This document shows positions 9,021 through 18,504 of a stretch of DNA of 22,500 nucleotides, piece after piece. The notes under the pieces were generated by a model. That model searched no databases and was not told the DNA's origin. It saw only the letters and a program-made list of their open reading frames with translations. Numbering within the stretch: the first letter of the stretch is position 1; each line of letters starts with the position of its first letter. The translations under genes and the position numbers were made by a program. Source of the stretch: Prorocentrum cordatum (taxonomy: Eukaryota; Sar; Dinophyceae; Prorocentrales; Prorocentraceae); the NCBI GenBank assembly GCA_963575745.1, contig CAUYUJ010004011.1, forward strand, positions 1 to 22,500, in the 5' to 3' direction.

Positions 9021-9690
9021 ACGAGAGGCTAGTTCGCCAGGTTCGCGGCACGCGCGCCTCTTGTTTCCGCTCCTGCTCTGTTCTCATGCGTTTCTACCCT
9101 CCTTCTTGCTTCGCATGTCAGACTAGCGTGCCGCTGGCGGGGCTCTCGGCGCAGATCGAGTGCCGACCTGGGACGGCCAGCCAGCGCGAGAGCCTCCGAG
9201 GGCGCAGCAAATGACAGTTGAGTCAATGAAATTGTTGCGAGAGGCCTTTCGCCTTGCTGGATGGATTGTTGTCCCCGCTGCTGCAGGGAATGCACATTTG
9301 GGAAGATGGAAAGAAAATGGCAAACACGATTCGTCCTCCTTGATCCTCCTGTCTCCTCCTTCCTCGTTTCCGCCTCCTCATCCTCGTCCTCCAGGTGCCC
9401 TTGAATTTGGATAATATAAGATACCCAAGCGTGGACCAATTTCAAGATGCGAGCTCCTCCTTCATCCTCCGCCTCCTCTGCCACTTCCCTCCGCCTCCCC
9501 GTGGACGCCCCCGCCGCCGCCGCCGGCATCGGCTACGAGGCGGCCCGCTACGTCCCCACAGAGGCCTCGGGAGGGAGAGGAGGTGAGAAGAGGGCGACGA
9601 GTAGGGGAGGGGGCAACCCCCTCTGCCGACGCAAAGCGCGAGGAGGGGGAGGAAGAGGAGCACGAGGAGTAGGAGGGGAGAGGTGGGAAA
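9021..9690. other. 3' flank of the four-exon gene, possible further exons
   Basis: No complete gene is supported. Two short stretches could be exons: about 9214-9328, encoding MKLLREAFRLAGW and following residues, and 9393-9447, encoding PLNLDNIRYPSVDQFQDA, separated by a pyrimidine-rich 9329-9392 with a possible GC donor and an AG acceptor (CCTCCAG). Neither links convincingly to the stop at 9018-9020. Further right are CT-rich and GCC-rich stretches. Confidence 0.25.
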
Positions 9691-9693
9691 ACA

Positions 9694-9771
9694 AGGAGGA
9701 GGAAGAGGAGGAGGTGGAGGAGGAGAGGCAGGAGGAGGAGGAGGAGGAGGAGGAGGAGGAGGATGAAGAGG
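9694..9771. repeat. (GGA)n purine tract
   Basis: GGA/GAG triplets, pure from about 9730 to 9762 and interrupted on the left by GGAAGA, GGTGGA and GGCA. The purine strand is the plus strand, the opposite orientation to the CTC tracts at 10225 and 14098. Confidence 0.95.
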
Positions 9772-10224
9772 ACCCCTCATCCTCTTCGTTATGTGACATT
9801 ATGTGGCTCTTTTGGCTGTTGCCCACAACAAACCTACTAAGCAGATGGTGGATATTGGATTGCGCACTCCTAACCTTGAAAGTAGATATTAGGTACCTTG
9901 GTTGTGAACCTTGAACCTTGCTCTTGCAAGCCTTGAACCTTACTCTTGAACCTTGAACTTAGACCTTACCTTGGACCATGAGGGGTGTCCTCCCGCTTGT
10001 GGCGCAGGGCGCGCCTCAAGGTGTGCCCATCCGGAATGTTTCTCAGCTCCCGGGGAGGAGGGCGCCACTCCACCCGGGCGCCGGCGACAGGGCACACCCC
10101 TAAAAAGCAGCAGCGGCGAGGCAGAGGGGAGAGGGAGAGGGGGCCAGGAGGGGCCAGGAGACGGAGGAGACGGGGCCGCGGCCGTGTGTCGTGCGCCACC
10201 GAACCACACCGTTAGGCACCCGCA
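9772..10224. other. Non-coding region with CCTTGAA short repeats
   Basis: No gene. About 9780-9975 is less GC-rich than its surroundings. Between about 9890 and 9975 the heptamer CCTTGAA and variants (CCTTGCT, CCTTACT, CCTTGGT) recur at least eight times at 7-14 base spacing. From 10000 to 10224 the sequence is GC-rich with GGCCAGGAG and GGGAGA runs. Confidence 0.6.
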
Positions 10225-10299
10225 CCTCCTCCTCCTCCTCCTCCTCCTCCTCCTCCTCCTCCTCCTCCTCCTCCTCCTCCTCCTCCTCCTCCTCCTCCT
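10225..10299. repeat. (CTC)25 microsatellite
   Basis: About 75 bp of uninterrupted CCT triplets. It yields long poly-Arg, poly-Leu or poly-Gly reading frames on both strands that are artefacts. Confidence 0.97.
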
Positions 10300-10431
10300 A
10301 GAGTGTCGCCCATCGCTGGGTGCGGTGCGCGAAGTCGGCGACCGACGGTCAGGGCCGCTGGCCGGCCCATCGTGTCGCTCCGCCGGGTCTGGCCCACCAC
10401 GCCTCGGCGCTGCTGCACGCTGCCCAGCCAC

Positions 10432-10588
10432 GCGCAGAGGGGGGTGGGGGGAGGGGGGAGGGCTTCTCAAAGCACCCCTGCTTCTTAGAAGGCGCGGGCC
10501 CTTCTCTGTAGATGTGTAGGGCCGGCGCCTTCTAAGAGGCGGCCTCCTCCTAAGAAGCCCTCCCCCCTCCCTCCACCCCCTTGTGCGC
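10432..10588. repeat. Nested foldback element, 157 bp
   Basis: Outer arms of about 36 bp at 10432-10467 and 10553-10588 (GCGCAGAGGGGGGTGGGG... against its near-complement) enclose a second inverted repeat: CTTAGAAGGCGCGGGCCCT (10484-10502) and its complement (10518-10536), with one mismatch in 19. The nested arms and lack of coding fit a non-autonomous foldback or MITE-like element. Confidence 0.75.
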
Positions 10589-10636
10589 GCCGCCAGGCTA
10601 CCCTCGAGGGCACGACGGAAGGGGGACTCGTCGCCG

Positions 10637-10766
10637 GAGTGACCTCTGGTGCGGGCCAGCTTGGGCTCCCCCGATCGCCGAACGCGATGCGACAGCAAGT
10701 GTACTGCGCGCTTGTGTTTGGTCCCCCCCCCGTGCCCTTCCAAAAGCCGCGCACCAAAGGTCACTC
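10637..10766. repeat. Inverted repeat with 17-bp arms
   Basis: GAGTGACCTCTGGTGCG (10637-10653) pairs with CGCACCAAAGGTCACTC (10750-10766), 16 of 17 positions. The loop is about 96 bp with no coding. It follows directly after the nested foldback. Confidence 0.6.
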
Positions 10767-10890
10767 TTTCCCAGGGTCACCCTGGCGTGTAGCCGACATC
10801 CAGGTCTCCAGAACCGGTCGTCACCGTCCCGAGCCGTTCCCGCCTTCCCGCCCCGCGGAGCGGATCGACACGCCATCTTTTCGCAGGGCA

Positions 10891-10925
10891 CAGCGTGTCG
10901 CTGGGGCCGCCGCCGCGACACGCTG
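10891..10925. repeat. Short hairpin, 11-bp perfect arms
   Basis: CAGCGTGTCGC and GCGACACGCTG flank a 13-base GC-rich loop. No U-run or coding context, so it is not called a terminator. Confidence 0.6.
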
Positions 10926-11039
10926 CGTAAACGTTCCCGACTGCGGGTCCTCGTCTCGCTGCGGGCGGGTGGTAATGGGGGGCGGCCCAAAAATGGGGGG
11001 TGAAGAAGAGGTCCCTTCTCAAAGGAACCCGATCGCGGT

Positions 11040-12480
11040 TTCTTGAAGGCTTTATAGGTGTATCGCATCTACGTGTTTCCAGTCGTCACATTCCTCTTGC
11101 AACTCGACATCGTGCCAGCGCGTTGGGACGCTTACAATAAACATGCTTGCGCTGTTCTGTTCCCTGGTCCTCGTGATTTGGCGCCCCAAGATGTGTTGCG
11201 AAGTCTGCAGTCCATCGGCTTTTGCGGCGGAGCTGACGCACGCACGCAACACTTCCACGGCAGCCAAGTGCAGAGTGCACCATTGGGAGAACCACGCGCA
11301 CGGAGGGCTCTTAATCCAGCGTCGGGAGCGGCATCTGCGTACGCTCATCCAGAACTCCCCGCACATCCTCCGCAAAGCGATGTGGAGCAGATGGTCGTAC
11401 GACTCCAGCTTCCTGACCAGCTTCTAGGCCGTCAGCGGCAATCTGTACTCGAAAGCGCGACATGCCGCCGTGTCGGCCGAGAAACTGCGCCATGGAGGCG
11501 CTCGTGTGCCGACGCTTCGGGAGCGCTGGCAAAAACAGTGCGCGTTGATCTCTCGTGCTCCACAACCGGCGTGCGTGCATCGGCACTTGCGCCGCTGCCT
11601 GGACCGGCGTCCGCCACACGTGCACGTGCCTCCAGGCCGCCGCGTGGAGAAAGGCGATTGCCATGCTGAGCGGGCTGGCGCGGTCAGTGCCACCTCGTGT
11701 CTTGGCCTGCGCTTGTCGGGCGACTTGCAGGGGGTGGGCGACAGGCCACCGCCTGCAGCGCAGGACGCCCTGCGCCTTCGGTGTGGCGACGGCGAGGGCA
11801 GTCTCGAGCACTGCAGCGGTTGTGGCCGGGCCGCTGCGTCCGGCAGGCGGCGCCCCGGCCCGGCCCCATCCGCCACCCGCAGAGCGCCTCTCTGCTCTCC
11901 TCCTCCTTCCCCTGCCTTGTCATGACGTACCTCCAGTGAGCTCGCGCGACGAGCGCTCGCAGTTTACAGCGTCGGTGAGGCAGCAGATGCCGCGTGCCAC
12001 GGCTCGACAGCGAACGCCAAGGGAGTCTCTGGCACGATGGGCGCGCGAGGCTCGTGCGTCAAGTGCTGGCCTTGCAATTCTGGTAGCAAGTATTTGGCAG
12101 AGCTGCCCCCTCCCTCCTGTTCCTCCTGTCTCCCGGCCCCCTCGGCCCTTACTCCGTGACGCCATCCGGCCATGGCCAGACAGCCAAACGGGTTGCAGGC
12201 CGGACGACGTGGTAGTGGTTGGGCGCATTTTCTTGGGCGATGATAGATTGCGCGTTTGTGTTTGGCCGCCGTCTGTGACCGCGGATGTCCTGGTACAGAT
12301 TTGGGCGTATTTCCTACTATTGTGAGTGCCTCTCCGCGGCGCTTCCCTGTTTCCCGCTTCTCTTCCGGTGTGCCGCTGTGCGTTTTTGTGTTTAGTGGCC
12401 GTTTGGGCCACAGGGGTTCTAGGCACAGCGCCCGTTCCCTTTCCTCCTCCTCTTCCGCTCCCCCTCTCCCCTTAAGTTGT
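11040..12480. other. GC-rich region with long but unrecognised reading frames
   Basis: Open frames exist on both strands, for example 11058-11669 (+), 11555-12325 (+) and 11311-11811 (-), but they overlap and are rich in Arg, Ala and Pro. None shows a motif or a clean start context. The 11058-11669 frame is the least repetitive and could contain exon sequence. I cannot support a gene here. Confidence 0.3.
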
Positions 12481-13440
12481 TTAGTGTTTGGTATGGTTTG
12501 AGATTATGTGGCCATTCACGGAGCTTGGTTTCCGATCTCGGCTTGAAGGACAGAGCGACATAACCACACCTTGCTGCCGCCACTTAACTAACTCAGCGCG
12601 ATGTTTCGGGCCCCCCTTATCCGGGCCAGGTAGAATGGGAGTCCGGTGCTGCTGTCCATGCTGTCGCGTCGCGTCGTGCGTTTGTAGTATCTGAACACCC
12701 GTAGCCTTTGCATGGAGACAGGGGTACCGAGGCGGCAGGCTTCGATGACGGCGGCCCGACTCGGTCACGCTCCGTGGGCGCAGGCCGGTGCAGTATGCAC
12801 TGGCTGGCCGAGTGAGCAGGGAGCAGGAGCAGGCGGCGTGCGCAAAGCAGGGTTGCGTCGGGCCTGTCCCTCTACAGGAGGAAGGTTCAAGAATAGTAAA
12901 AACATGGTCGGGGGGCGATGTTTTAACGTATGTTGTAAACATTGTTGCGCATTGTTTGGGTCTTTTTTTGGTTTTCGTTCAAGATCCGCCTGTAGGGGGA
13001 TAGGCCCGACTCAGGAGTAGGGTTGCACAGCAATCGCCCCCCCCGTCCCCCACCCTTCAACTCACCCTTCCATACCCCTCCCGATTGTCTGTGGCTGCTG
13101 GCAGCTTGGCCTTCAAAGCGGTGTAGGGTATGCCAAACCGCTCCATGTAGACGTGGTCTTGCAGGCTGGCGCAGTCTGTAAATGGTGGCCCGTGGCGCAA
13201 TGTTGCGACTGGAGGCGGGATCGATCGATTGAAGAAAGAATGTGGCTGGCCTTGTGGTGGAGAAGGTGCCTATTCTCGGTAGTCCACACAGTGGGACTGG
13301 CCCAGTCTGCGGGAGCTGCTCCACTACCGACAAACCACCACAGTTCCTCCTGCGCCCTCCGCCCCCCTCCGCCCTCCTCCTGCCCCTCCTGCCGCTCCCG
13401 CCGCCCACATTCGAGGAGGCAGACACTGCACAAAGATCAG
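12481..13440. other. No gene seen
   Basis: Unique-looking sequence with short overlapping frames on both strands and no recognisable motif. A CCGTAGCC at about 12697 matches the first eight bases of the dinoflagellate spliced leader but not the rest. A C-rich stretch lies at 13035-13080. Confidence 0.4.
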
Positions 13441-13447
13441 CTTTCGG

Positions 13448-13484
13448 AGTTCCGCGCGGTCTTCTAAGAAGACCGCGCGGAACT
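13448..13484. repeat. 37-bp near-perfect palindrome
   Basis: AGTTCCGCGCGGTCTTCT, one A, AGAAGACCGCGCGGAACT: 18-bp arms identical after reverse complement around a single base. The centre TTCTAAGAA resembles the TTCTTAGAA and CTTCTAAG segments in the 10432-10588 foldback. It could extrude as a cruciform or fold as a strong RNA hairpin. Confidence 0.9.
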
Positions 13485-14097
13485 CCCAGAGCTCCTTCAA
13501 ATCGTAAGCTCGGTCGATTCGCACAGTTGGCGTTGCGTCGCGCAGATGTCGGCCTCATCGCGATCAGCGATCATTTGGGTATGAGGGCCAGTACATTTAA
13601 ATCTACAGGCCGACCAGCGAAAGATAATCATTTCTGGCCCCTATTCTTGCACTGGCGCTGGGCCCACCCTGGGCGGCGCCTCTGGCGCAGGGGGGCGCAC
13701 AGCGCGGATCCAGGAAGCCCGCGCGAGGCTCCGAAAGTTGTTGTTTCTGCTGTTCTTTGTTTCACGAGGGGAAAAGAACACAAAGGCACAATTGATCGTC
13801 GACTCCCAGGAAGATGTGGAAACAATATGGGAAGTGAGGGGGAAGACGAAAACCATGAAAATACAGGAAATACGGGGAATCCTGGAATTTCTGTCTGTTT
13901 ATTTGTGTGTCCAAGGGCTCCTTTCTTGTTCCTCTGTCCCTGCCTCCCCTCGGCCCTGCGCCCCGTCCTCTCCCTCGTGATGCTCGTGCTCCCCCTGCTG
14001 CCGCCGCTCACCGTTGGCATCCTCTCCTGCCGCCTCCTCGCCTCCTCCTCCAGGCGCCGTCTTTCTCGCCTCCTCGCCTCCTCCCCTCCCCCCCTCG
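13485..14097. other. No gene seen
   Basis: The frames spanning this stretch continue into the CTC tract and are dominated by low-complexity sequence. No motif, splice signal pair or RNA gene was recognised. Confidence 0.4.
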
Positions 14098-14360
14098 CCC
14101 CTCTCCTCCTCCTCCTCCTCCTCCTCCTCCTCCTCCTCCTCCTCCTCCTCCTCCTCCTCCGCCTCCGCCCCCTCCGCCTCCGCGCCTCCGCCTCCGCCTC
14201 CGCCTCCGCCTCCGCCTCCTCCTCCTCCTCCTCCTCCTCCTCCTCTCCTCCTCCCTCCTCCTCCTCCTCCTCTCCTCCCCTTCTCCTCCTCCTCCTCCTC
14301 CTCCTCCTCCTCCTCCTCCTCCTCCTCCTCCTCCTCCTCCTCCTCCTCCCCTCCCCTCCT
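14098..14360. repeat. Compound (CTC)n / (CGCCTC)n satellite
   Basis: A CTC run (about 14104-14160), a CGCCTC hexamer block (about 14160-14218), then more CTC runs broken by CTCTCC and CTCCCTCC to about 14360. The hexamer block probably arose from CTC by a C-to-G change. The overlapping poly-Pro, poly-Ser, poly-Leu and poly-Arg frames are artefacts. Confidence 0.95.
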
Positions 14361-14534
14361 CGCCTCCTCGTCTCCCCCCCCCTTCGCCCTCCCGCCCTCC
14401 AGAGGGCAGGAGGCCCCACGTCTTGCCAGAGGGCTCCGGCCTCAGCCGTCGGCCTCCGGAGGCCTGCGCGCCAGGCAGCCCATGGACAAAGCAGCCCCCG
14501 GAAGCCTCCAGAGGTTCAGAGCCTCCAGATCGGG

Positions 14535-14965
14535 GCGTGTGAACATCCCGATCTCTGTTACATCCCCTCCTCCCTCCAGAAGGACACGATAGGAGCACTG
14601 CTCTCCTCTCTCCTCTGGACGAGGCAGCCTCCGGAAGCCTCCAGAGGTTCAGGAAGTACGATGGAGAGATGAGAAGGCGAAAACCCACCCCCACCCCCAG
14701 TCCCGACCCCCTTTCCGAACCCGCGATGCAGGGGCTCGGGACGGGGTGGGGGTGGATTTTCCGGGTCCACGAATGGAGAAACCCACCCCCACCCCCAGTC
14801 CCGACCCCCTGGATCGCGGGCTCGGCGGTGGGCGTTGGGACTGGGGGTGGGGGTGGGTTTTCGCCTCCTCAGAGAGGGCCGAGGGCGTCTGAAAATCCCA
14901 ATCTCTGTTGCATCCCCTCCTCCCTCCACACGGACACGATAGGAACACTCTCCTCTCTCCCCTGG
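14535..14965. repeat. Composite direct/inverted repeat
   Basis: Two direct copies of a block of about 83 bp (ATCTCTGTTACATCCCCTCC, then GGACACGATAGGA) lie at about 14535-14618 and 14883-14965. Between them a 32-bp arm, AGGCGAAAACCCACCCCCAC and following bases (14675-14706), has an inverted copy at 14835-14866 (31 of 32) and a direct copy at about 14777-14808. The arms contain runs of four or more G or C tracts that could form G-quadruplexes. Confidence 0.75.
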
Positions 14966-15293
14966 TGGCGTCCGGGAAATGGCCGGCTCCCCTCCGCGCA
15001 CTGGCCTTTTTATGCAGGATTCCCGGGAAACGAGTTTTCACTTGTTTGTTTGTGTGTTCAAAATGCTGCTCTCGCTGAAGCGCTGGCCTCATTTTCGGGC
15101 TACCGCTCGTTCTGGATCGTGCTCCCACTGCAGCGCTGGCCTCATGACAGTGTTTGTGCGGTTTTGGGATATTTTTTATTTTTCGTCGCAAGCCCGCCGG
15201 AGTGGGGACATGCCCTGTGATATAGGTGCTCCGATCGGTCCAGGTGCTTCTCACTAAGCCAGCGTGTGGTGTTAAGCGTATCTTCCGTAGACG
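14966..15293. other. Non-coding flank left of the retrotransposon
   Basis: No gene. CTGAAGCGCTGGCCTCAT (about 15076) and CTGCAGCGCTGGCCTCAT (about 15128) form a short direct repeat with one difference. The rest looks unique. Confidence 0.5.
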
Positions 15294-15375
15294 TGTTGGC
15301 ACAAAGGGGTGCGCTGCAACGCAAAACGTGTCTGATCCTCTCTGTCCGCTGCGCGGGACCCCGCCATGTCCAACA
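15294..15375 (+). repeat. Candidate 5' LTR (82 bp)
   Basis: Begins TGTTGG and ends CCAACA, a perfect 6-bp terminal inverted repeat of the type usual for Copia LTRs, two bases before a primer-binding site. At 82 bp it would be unusually short. The partner LTR is outside the window, so this is inference. Confidence 0.4.
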
Positions 15376-15377
15376 GT

Positions 15378-15388
15378 TGGTAGCGCGG
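15378..15388 (+). other. Candidate primer-binding site (initiator tRNA-Met type)
   Basis: TGGTAGCGCGG shares its first nine bases with the yeast Ty1 primer-binding site TGGTAGCGCC, which pairs with the 3' end of initiator tRNA-Met. It lies two bases after the candidate LTR end and 70 bp before the gag ATG. Confidence 0.5.
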
Positions 15389-15458
15389 AGCTGTGGGGCC
15401 AGTACGCGGTGCGCTGTGACGGCGCGCTGACAAAGCCAGACGATCCGAGACTGCGGCC

Positions 15459-16454
15459 ATGCCCGCAGAAGGTGGGGATGAGGCGGCGACAGAGAGACAG
15501 CACGACACTGCACGCGGGAGCGCACACCATCAGTTTTTCCAGACTGCGTCATCGGGTTCCAGCGAACCCGCAGCAGCAGCAGCAGTGACACAGGCGGCCC
15601 AGCAGATAGCAACAGAGCTCGGCAGCATTCTCAGACAGCAGTTCGAGGTGTTGAGGGAACAGGCTCAGGGAGACGATCGGAGAAGGCCGCCAGTTGAATT
15701 CGACGACCGACAGAAGGACGGTCCAGACAGAGAGAGCGATCCATGGGACAGCTCACGGCATCAATGGAGATGGGAAGAGACTAGAGATCAGAGCTGGTCG
15801 AGACAGGACTGGCACGAGGATCGATGGAGCTCGTGGGAGAACTACAACAAGACGGACACGCGTATGATCAGGGGCGACTTTTCGGATCCGCCCGAATTTC
15901 CGGGCTGGGACAGGTTCCGGTCTTGGAGAGAAGAATTGAGAAAATGGGCCGACTGCACCGACATTCCTGCTAGGAAGCACGCCGACCGGGTGCTCAAGAA
16001 CACGAAGTGGGAACTCAAGGACTCGCTGGGTCACTTCCAGTCGAGCGACCTGGCGTGCGACGACGGCTTGAACAACCTACTGGCCCGGATGGCGGCGCTG
16101 GTGGGAGAGAAGGAAGGCGATGAAGAACGACGGGCCTTGAGAGAATCGGTGTTCGAGTACGAGCGTCACAAGACGGAGACACTCACACAGTTCGTAGAGC
16201 GACGCGCCAGGCAGTTTGCGGCTGTCGAGCGCCATGGAATAGTGCTGCCCAGCAAACTCAAAGGAATGCTGATGGAGGAGGGCAGTGCGCTACCTGAGAC
16301 CGGGATGCTGTCCCTGCGGTCCATGACACAGGCGCCCCTCGAGGTCGACAGGATCTCCCACGCGCTGAGGCAGCTGGACACCACATCATCGGAGAAAATC
16401 GTCGGTCCTTCCGCTCGGTCGCGGACACACTACGCGACGGAGCATGATGGGGGG
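15459..16454 (+). CDS. Gag-like protein of Copia element
   Basis: Structural protein expected to form the intracellular particle that packages the element's RNA. It starts at ATG 15459 with a Gln/Ala-rich segment, then a charged, Trp-rich stretch (WDSSRHQWRWEE, WSRQDWHEDRWSSWENY). The capsid-like part follows, from FPGWDRFRSWREELRKW (about 15898) to ISHALRQLDT (about 16383), helical and free of repeats, as in Copia-class gag proteins. The frame is lost at a run of seven G bases at 16448-16454; downstream sense continues one frame over (LLTAATMEGDDDGFDS). The nominal frame stays open to 16658 but reads as Arg/Gly-rich nonsense after the G run. Confidence 0.75.
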
Positions 16455-17715
16455 GCTCCTGACCGCAGCCACCATGGAGGGCGACGACGACGGGTTCGAC
16501 TCCGAAGAGGAGCAGGAGATCTACCTGGAGGTGGAGGACGCCTGCATCGACGAGGACCAGCTAGAGGTATTCTTAGAGACAGCCATCCAGAAGAAGAAGA
16601 CCTTCCGCGAGAACAAGATGCTGAAGGCCGCCATCAAGAAGGATCGACAGTTCTGTGACTCGAAGACCGACCCGAAGCGAAAGGGAGGTCGACCCCGTCG
16701 ACGAGAGAGGCTGTCGGTGGAGAAGCTGAAGCTCATCGCGAAGTGCGCGAACTGCGGGGAGAAGGGGCGCCGGAAGAAGGAGTGCCGCAACCCGTACAAG
16801 CCCCGCGAGAACAGCACCAAGAAGGTCACCATGTCCCACTATGGCGAGGACGGCGCCGGGCTGTCGAGCTACCCGTGCTGGCTGGTGCTCGTGTCCGTGA
16901 AGGCGGGGGCGGCGTTGGTGGACAGCGCCGCAGCGCAGGCCATCATGGGCATGCCGTCTCTGTGCCAGCTGGAGCAGTACTTCCTCGGGCTCGGCCTCCG
17001 GACGGTGCGGGTGCCGCGCCAGGTCCCAGCTCCGACCGGGATCGGAGGGCGCGCCGCCCTCGTCGGCGCGGTGCTCGCGCCGACCGCGCTTGCAGGGTCC
17101 CGAGGCGCGATCGAGTTCGTGGTCGTGGCAGAGGACGCCCCTCCGCTGCTCCCCGGGGGTCTGCTAAAGGCCCTCGGGGCGGAGATCAGCTATGTGAACG
17201 AGGAGATCAAGTTCCAGTCTCTGAGCGGCGAACCGGTCAAGATGATCACCTACGGCGAGCATCGAGGTATTCCTCTGGTGTCCGCCCACAGCATGAAGGG
17301 GCTTTCCGCCCCGATGAGCACGCAGGGCAGGTTCCCCTTTCTGAGCGCAGACGCGTTCTCGACCCAGGCGCCCTTGCCGGTCGAGTCTGCGAGCACTGAG
17401 CAGGCACTGCAGCTCGGGCCATCCGAGCAGGAGTATCGGGCCATCCAGGCCCAGAGCGCAGCTGCGAGAGGATACGCGTCTCCGCCCTCCCCTCCCGCCT
17501 TTCACCAGGACCCAGGACCAGGGCTAGAGGAGGTCGAGGAGGTAGAGGAGGCCGAGGAGGTGGAGGAGGAGGAGGAGAACAGAGGAGTGGCGTTAGAACG
17601 CGCGCCAGTCCGGCTAGAAGGTGATCCCTGGAGCTCCCCGCTGTTTCTGGAGCTCAAGCCATCTGGTGTTGTGATATCGTTGTCTCCTTCCACCTGCCAG
17701 ATTCTTGAACCCGAG
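16452..17715 (+). CDS. Gag zinc knuckle and aspartic protease region
   Basis: An acidic stretch leads into a basic segment and a CCHC-type zinc knuckle at 16744-16785, CANCGEKGRRKKEC. The spacing is canonical, but the histidine is Arg (CGC at 16768, one transition from CAC). The retropepsin follows: GAALVDSAAAQAIMG with catalytic Asp codon at 16921 and Ser-Ala in place of the usual Thr/Ser-Gly, and the second conserved strand LLPGGLLKALGAEISY near 17149. The protease would cut the polyprotein and acts as a dimer. After about 17520 comes a Glu/Val-rich repeat, then the frame loses sense near 17700, although it remains open to 17889. The nearest ATG is 16444, but this segment was probably translated as part of one gag-pol product. 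Confidence 0.75.
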
Positions 17716-18120
17716 AGCGCCCGACGCGACGGTGGATGCGCATGTGGCCGCCCAGAAGAGCGACGAGAGGGTGCATATGTGGGGCTCCCGGGTGCAGATG
17801 AGCGTGCAGCAGCTCCGCAAGATCCAGAAGGCATGCCTTCAGATCGCCATTGCAGGACACTTGTTCGTAGGGAAGTACAAGAACAGTGAGGGAGCTTGTC
17901 CAGCGGTGGACGTCCTGCATGCATCCCAGGCTGACCTGGGACGGAGGGGGCCTGAAGTCTTCCTGGGAGAGCGGCGGCATCGGGACGGCCACGTACACCA
18001 AGTGCAAGCAGCGCGGCATGAGGCTGCTGTACGAGGCGCGCAGTGCAGGACTCAACCCGAAGAGCGCGCCGGCCAAGATCAAGAAGAGCATGACCTACGA
18101 GGCAGAGAGCAAGGTGAAAA
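17716..18120 (+). pseudogene. Cys/His linker of pol, split between frames
   Basis: Frame 2 carries MWGSRVQMSVQQLRKIQKA and VGKYKNSEGACPAV up to about 17905. Frame 0 then continues with WTSCMHPRLTWDGGG and GTATYTKCKQRGMRLLYE, to AKIKKSMTYEAESKVKK at about 18118. CMH followed about 20 residues later by CKQR looks like a damaged CxH...CxxC metal-binding motif: CGC at 18012 (Arg) is one transition from TGC (Cys). The function is unknown. The linker sits between protease and the methyltransferase-like domain. Confidence 0.5.
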
Positions 18121-18504
18121 AACGAGATCGACATGGACTCGAGCCCAGGAGCATGTGTCAGCTACGAGAGTCCACTCGAAGCTCCGGTGCGTCCCCCTCG
18201 TCCAGAGCCTCGTCTCACCGAGGACATGCTGCGGCAGATGGTGGCCGACGCGGCGCAGCCCATGGCAGGGGCGCTACATCAGCAGCAGGAGACGATGAAC
18301 CAGATGATCATGCAGGCGGTACGGCCGCTGGGCCAGGCCGTGCAGCAGCAGCACCAGGCCATATACCAGCTGGCGGCGACGGTTCACATGATGCAGCCGC
18401 CCGCGGCCTCGGTGCCGGTGCCTGCGGAGGCGGAGAACGCTGCGGGCTGGGAACAGATCGGCGAGGAGGGCCCCGAGGTGATCCCGGGGCCCGAGCAGAT
18501 CTGA
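18121..18504 (+). CDS. Gln-rich helical segment of pol
   Basis: Frame 1 from the A6 run at 18116-18121 encodes EIDMDSSPGACVSYESPLE, a Pro-rich spacer, then LTEDMLRQMVADAAQPMAG and a Gln/Met-rich helix (HQQQETMNQMIMQAV, VQQQHQAIYQLAA) that could form a coiled coil, ending at TGA 18502-18504. Sense resumes in frame 0 immediately afterwards (LRALTGAEAQQLSSQA), so the stop probably reflects a frameshift, not a real terminus. Confidence 0.5.
   Translation, partial: NEIDMDSSPGACVSYESPLEAPVRPPRPEPRLTEDMLRQMVADAAQPMAGALHQQQETMNQMIMQAVRPLGQAVQQQHQAIYQLAATVHMMQPPAASVPVPAEAENAAGWEQIGEEGPEVIPGPEQI

Noticed and set aside
9940-10764. 274-codon minus-strand frame
   Set aside because: Built around the (CTC)25 tract (poly-Arg) and foldback arms; low-complexity artefact.
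12697-12716. CCGTAGCC as a spliced-leader relict
   Set aside because: Only the first eight bases match and no coding sequence follows.
13242-14672. 476-codon plus-strand frame, and minus-strand frames across the same region
   Set aside because: More than half is Leu/Ser/Pro runs from CTC/CGCCTC repeats, with no conserved domain.
14649-15530. 293-codon minus-strand frame
   Set aside because: Crosses the composite repeat, the candidate LTR and the start of gag on the opposite strand; no motif.
16743-17399. Overlapping 218-codon plus-strand frame across the protease
   Set aside because: Arg/Gly/Ala-rich shadow of the frame that carries the zinc knuckle and protease motifs.
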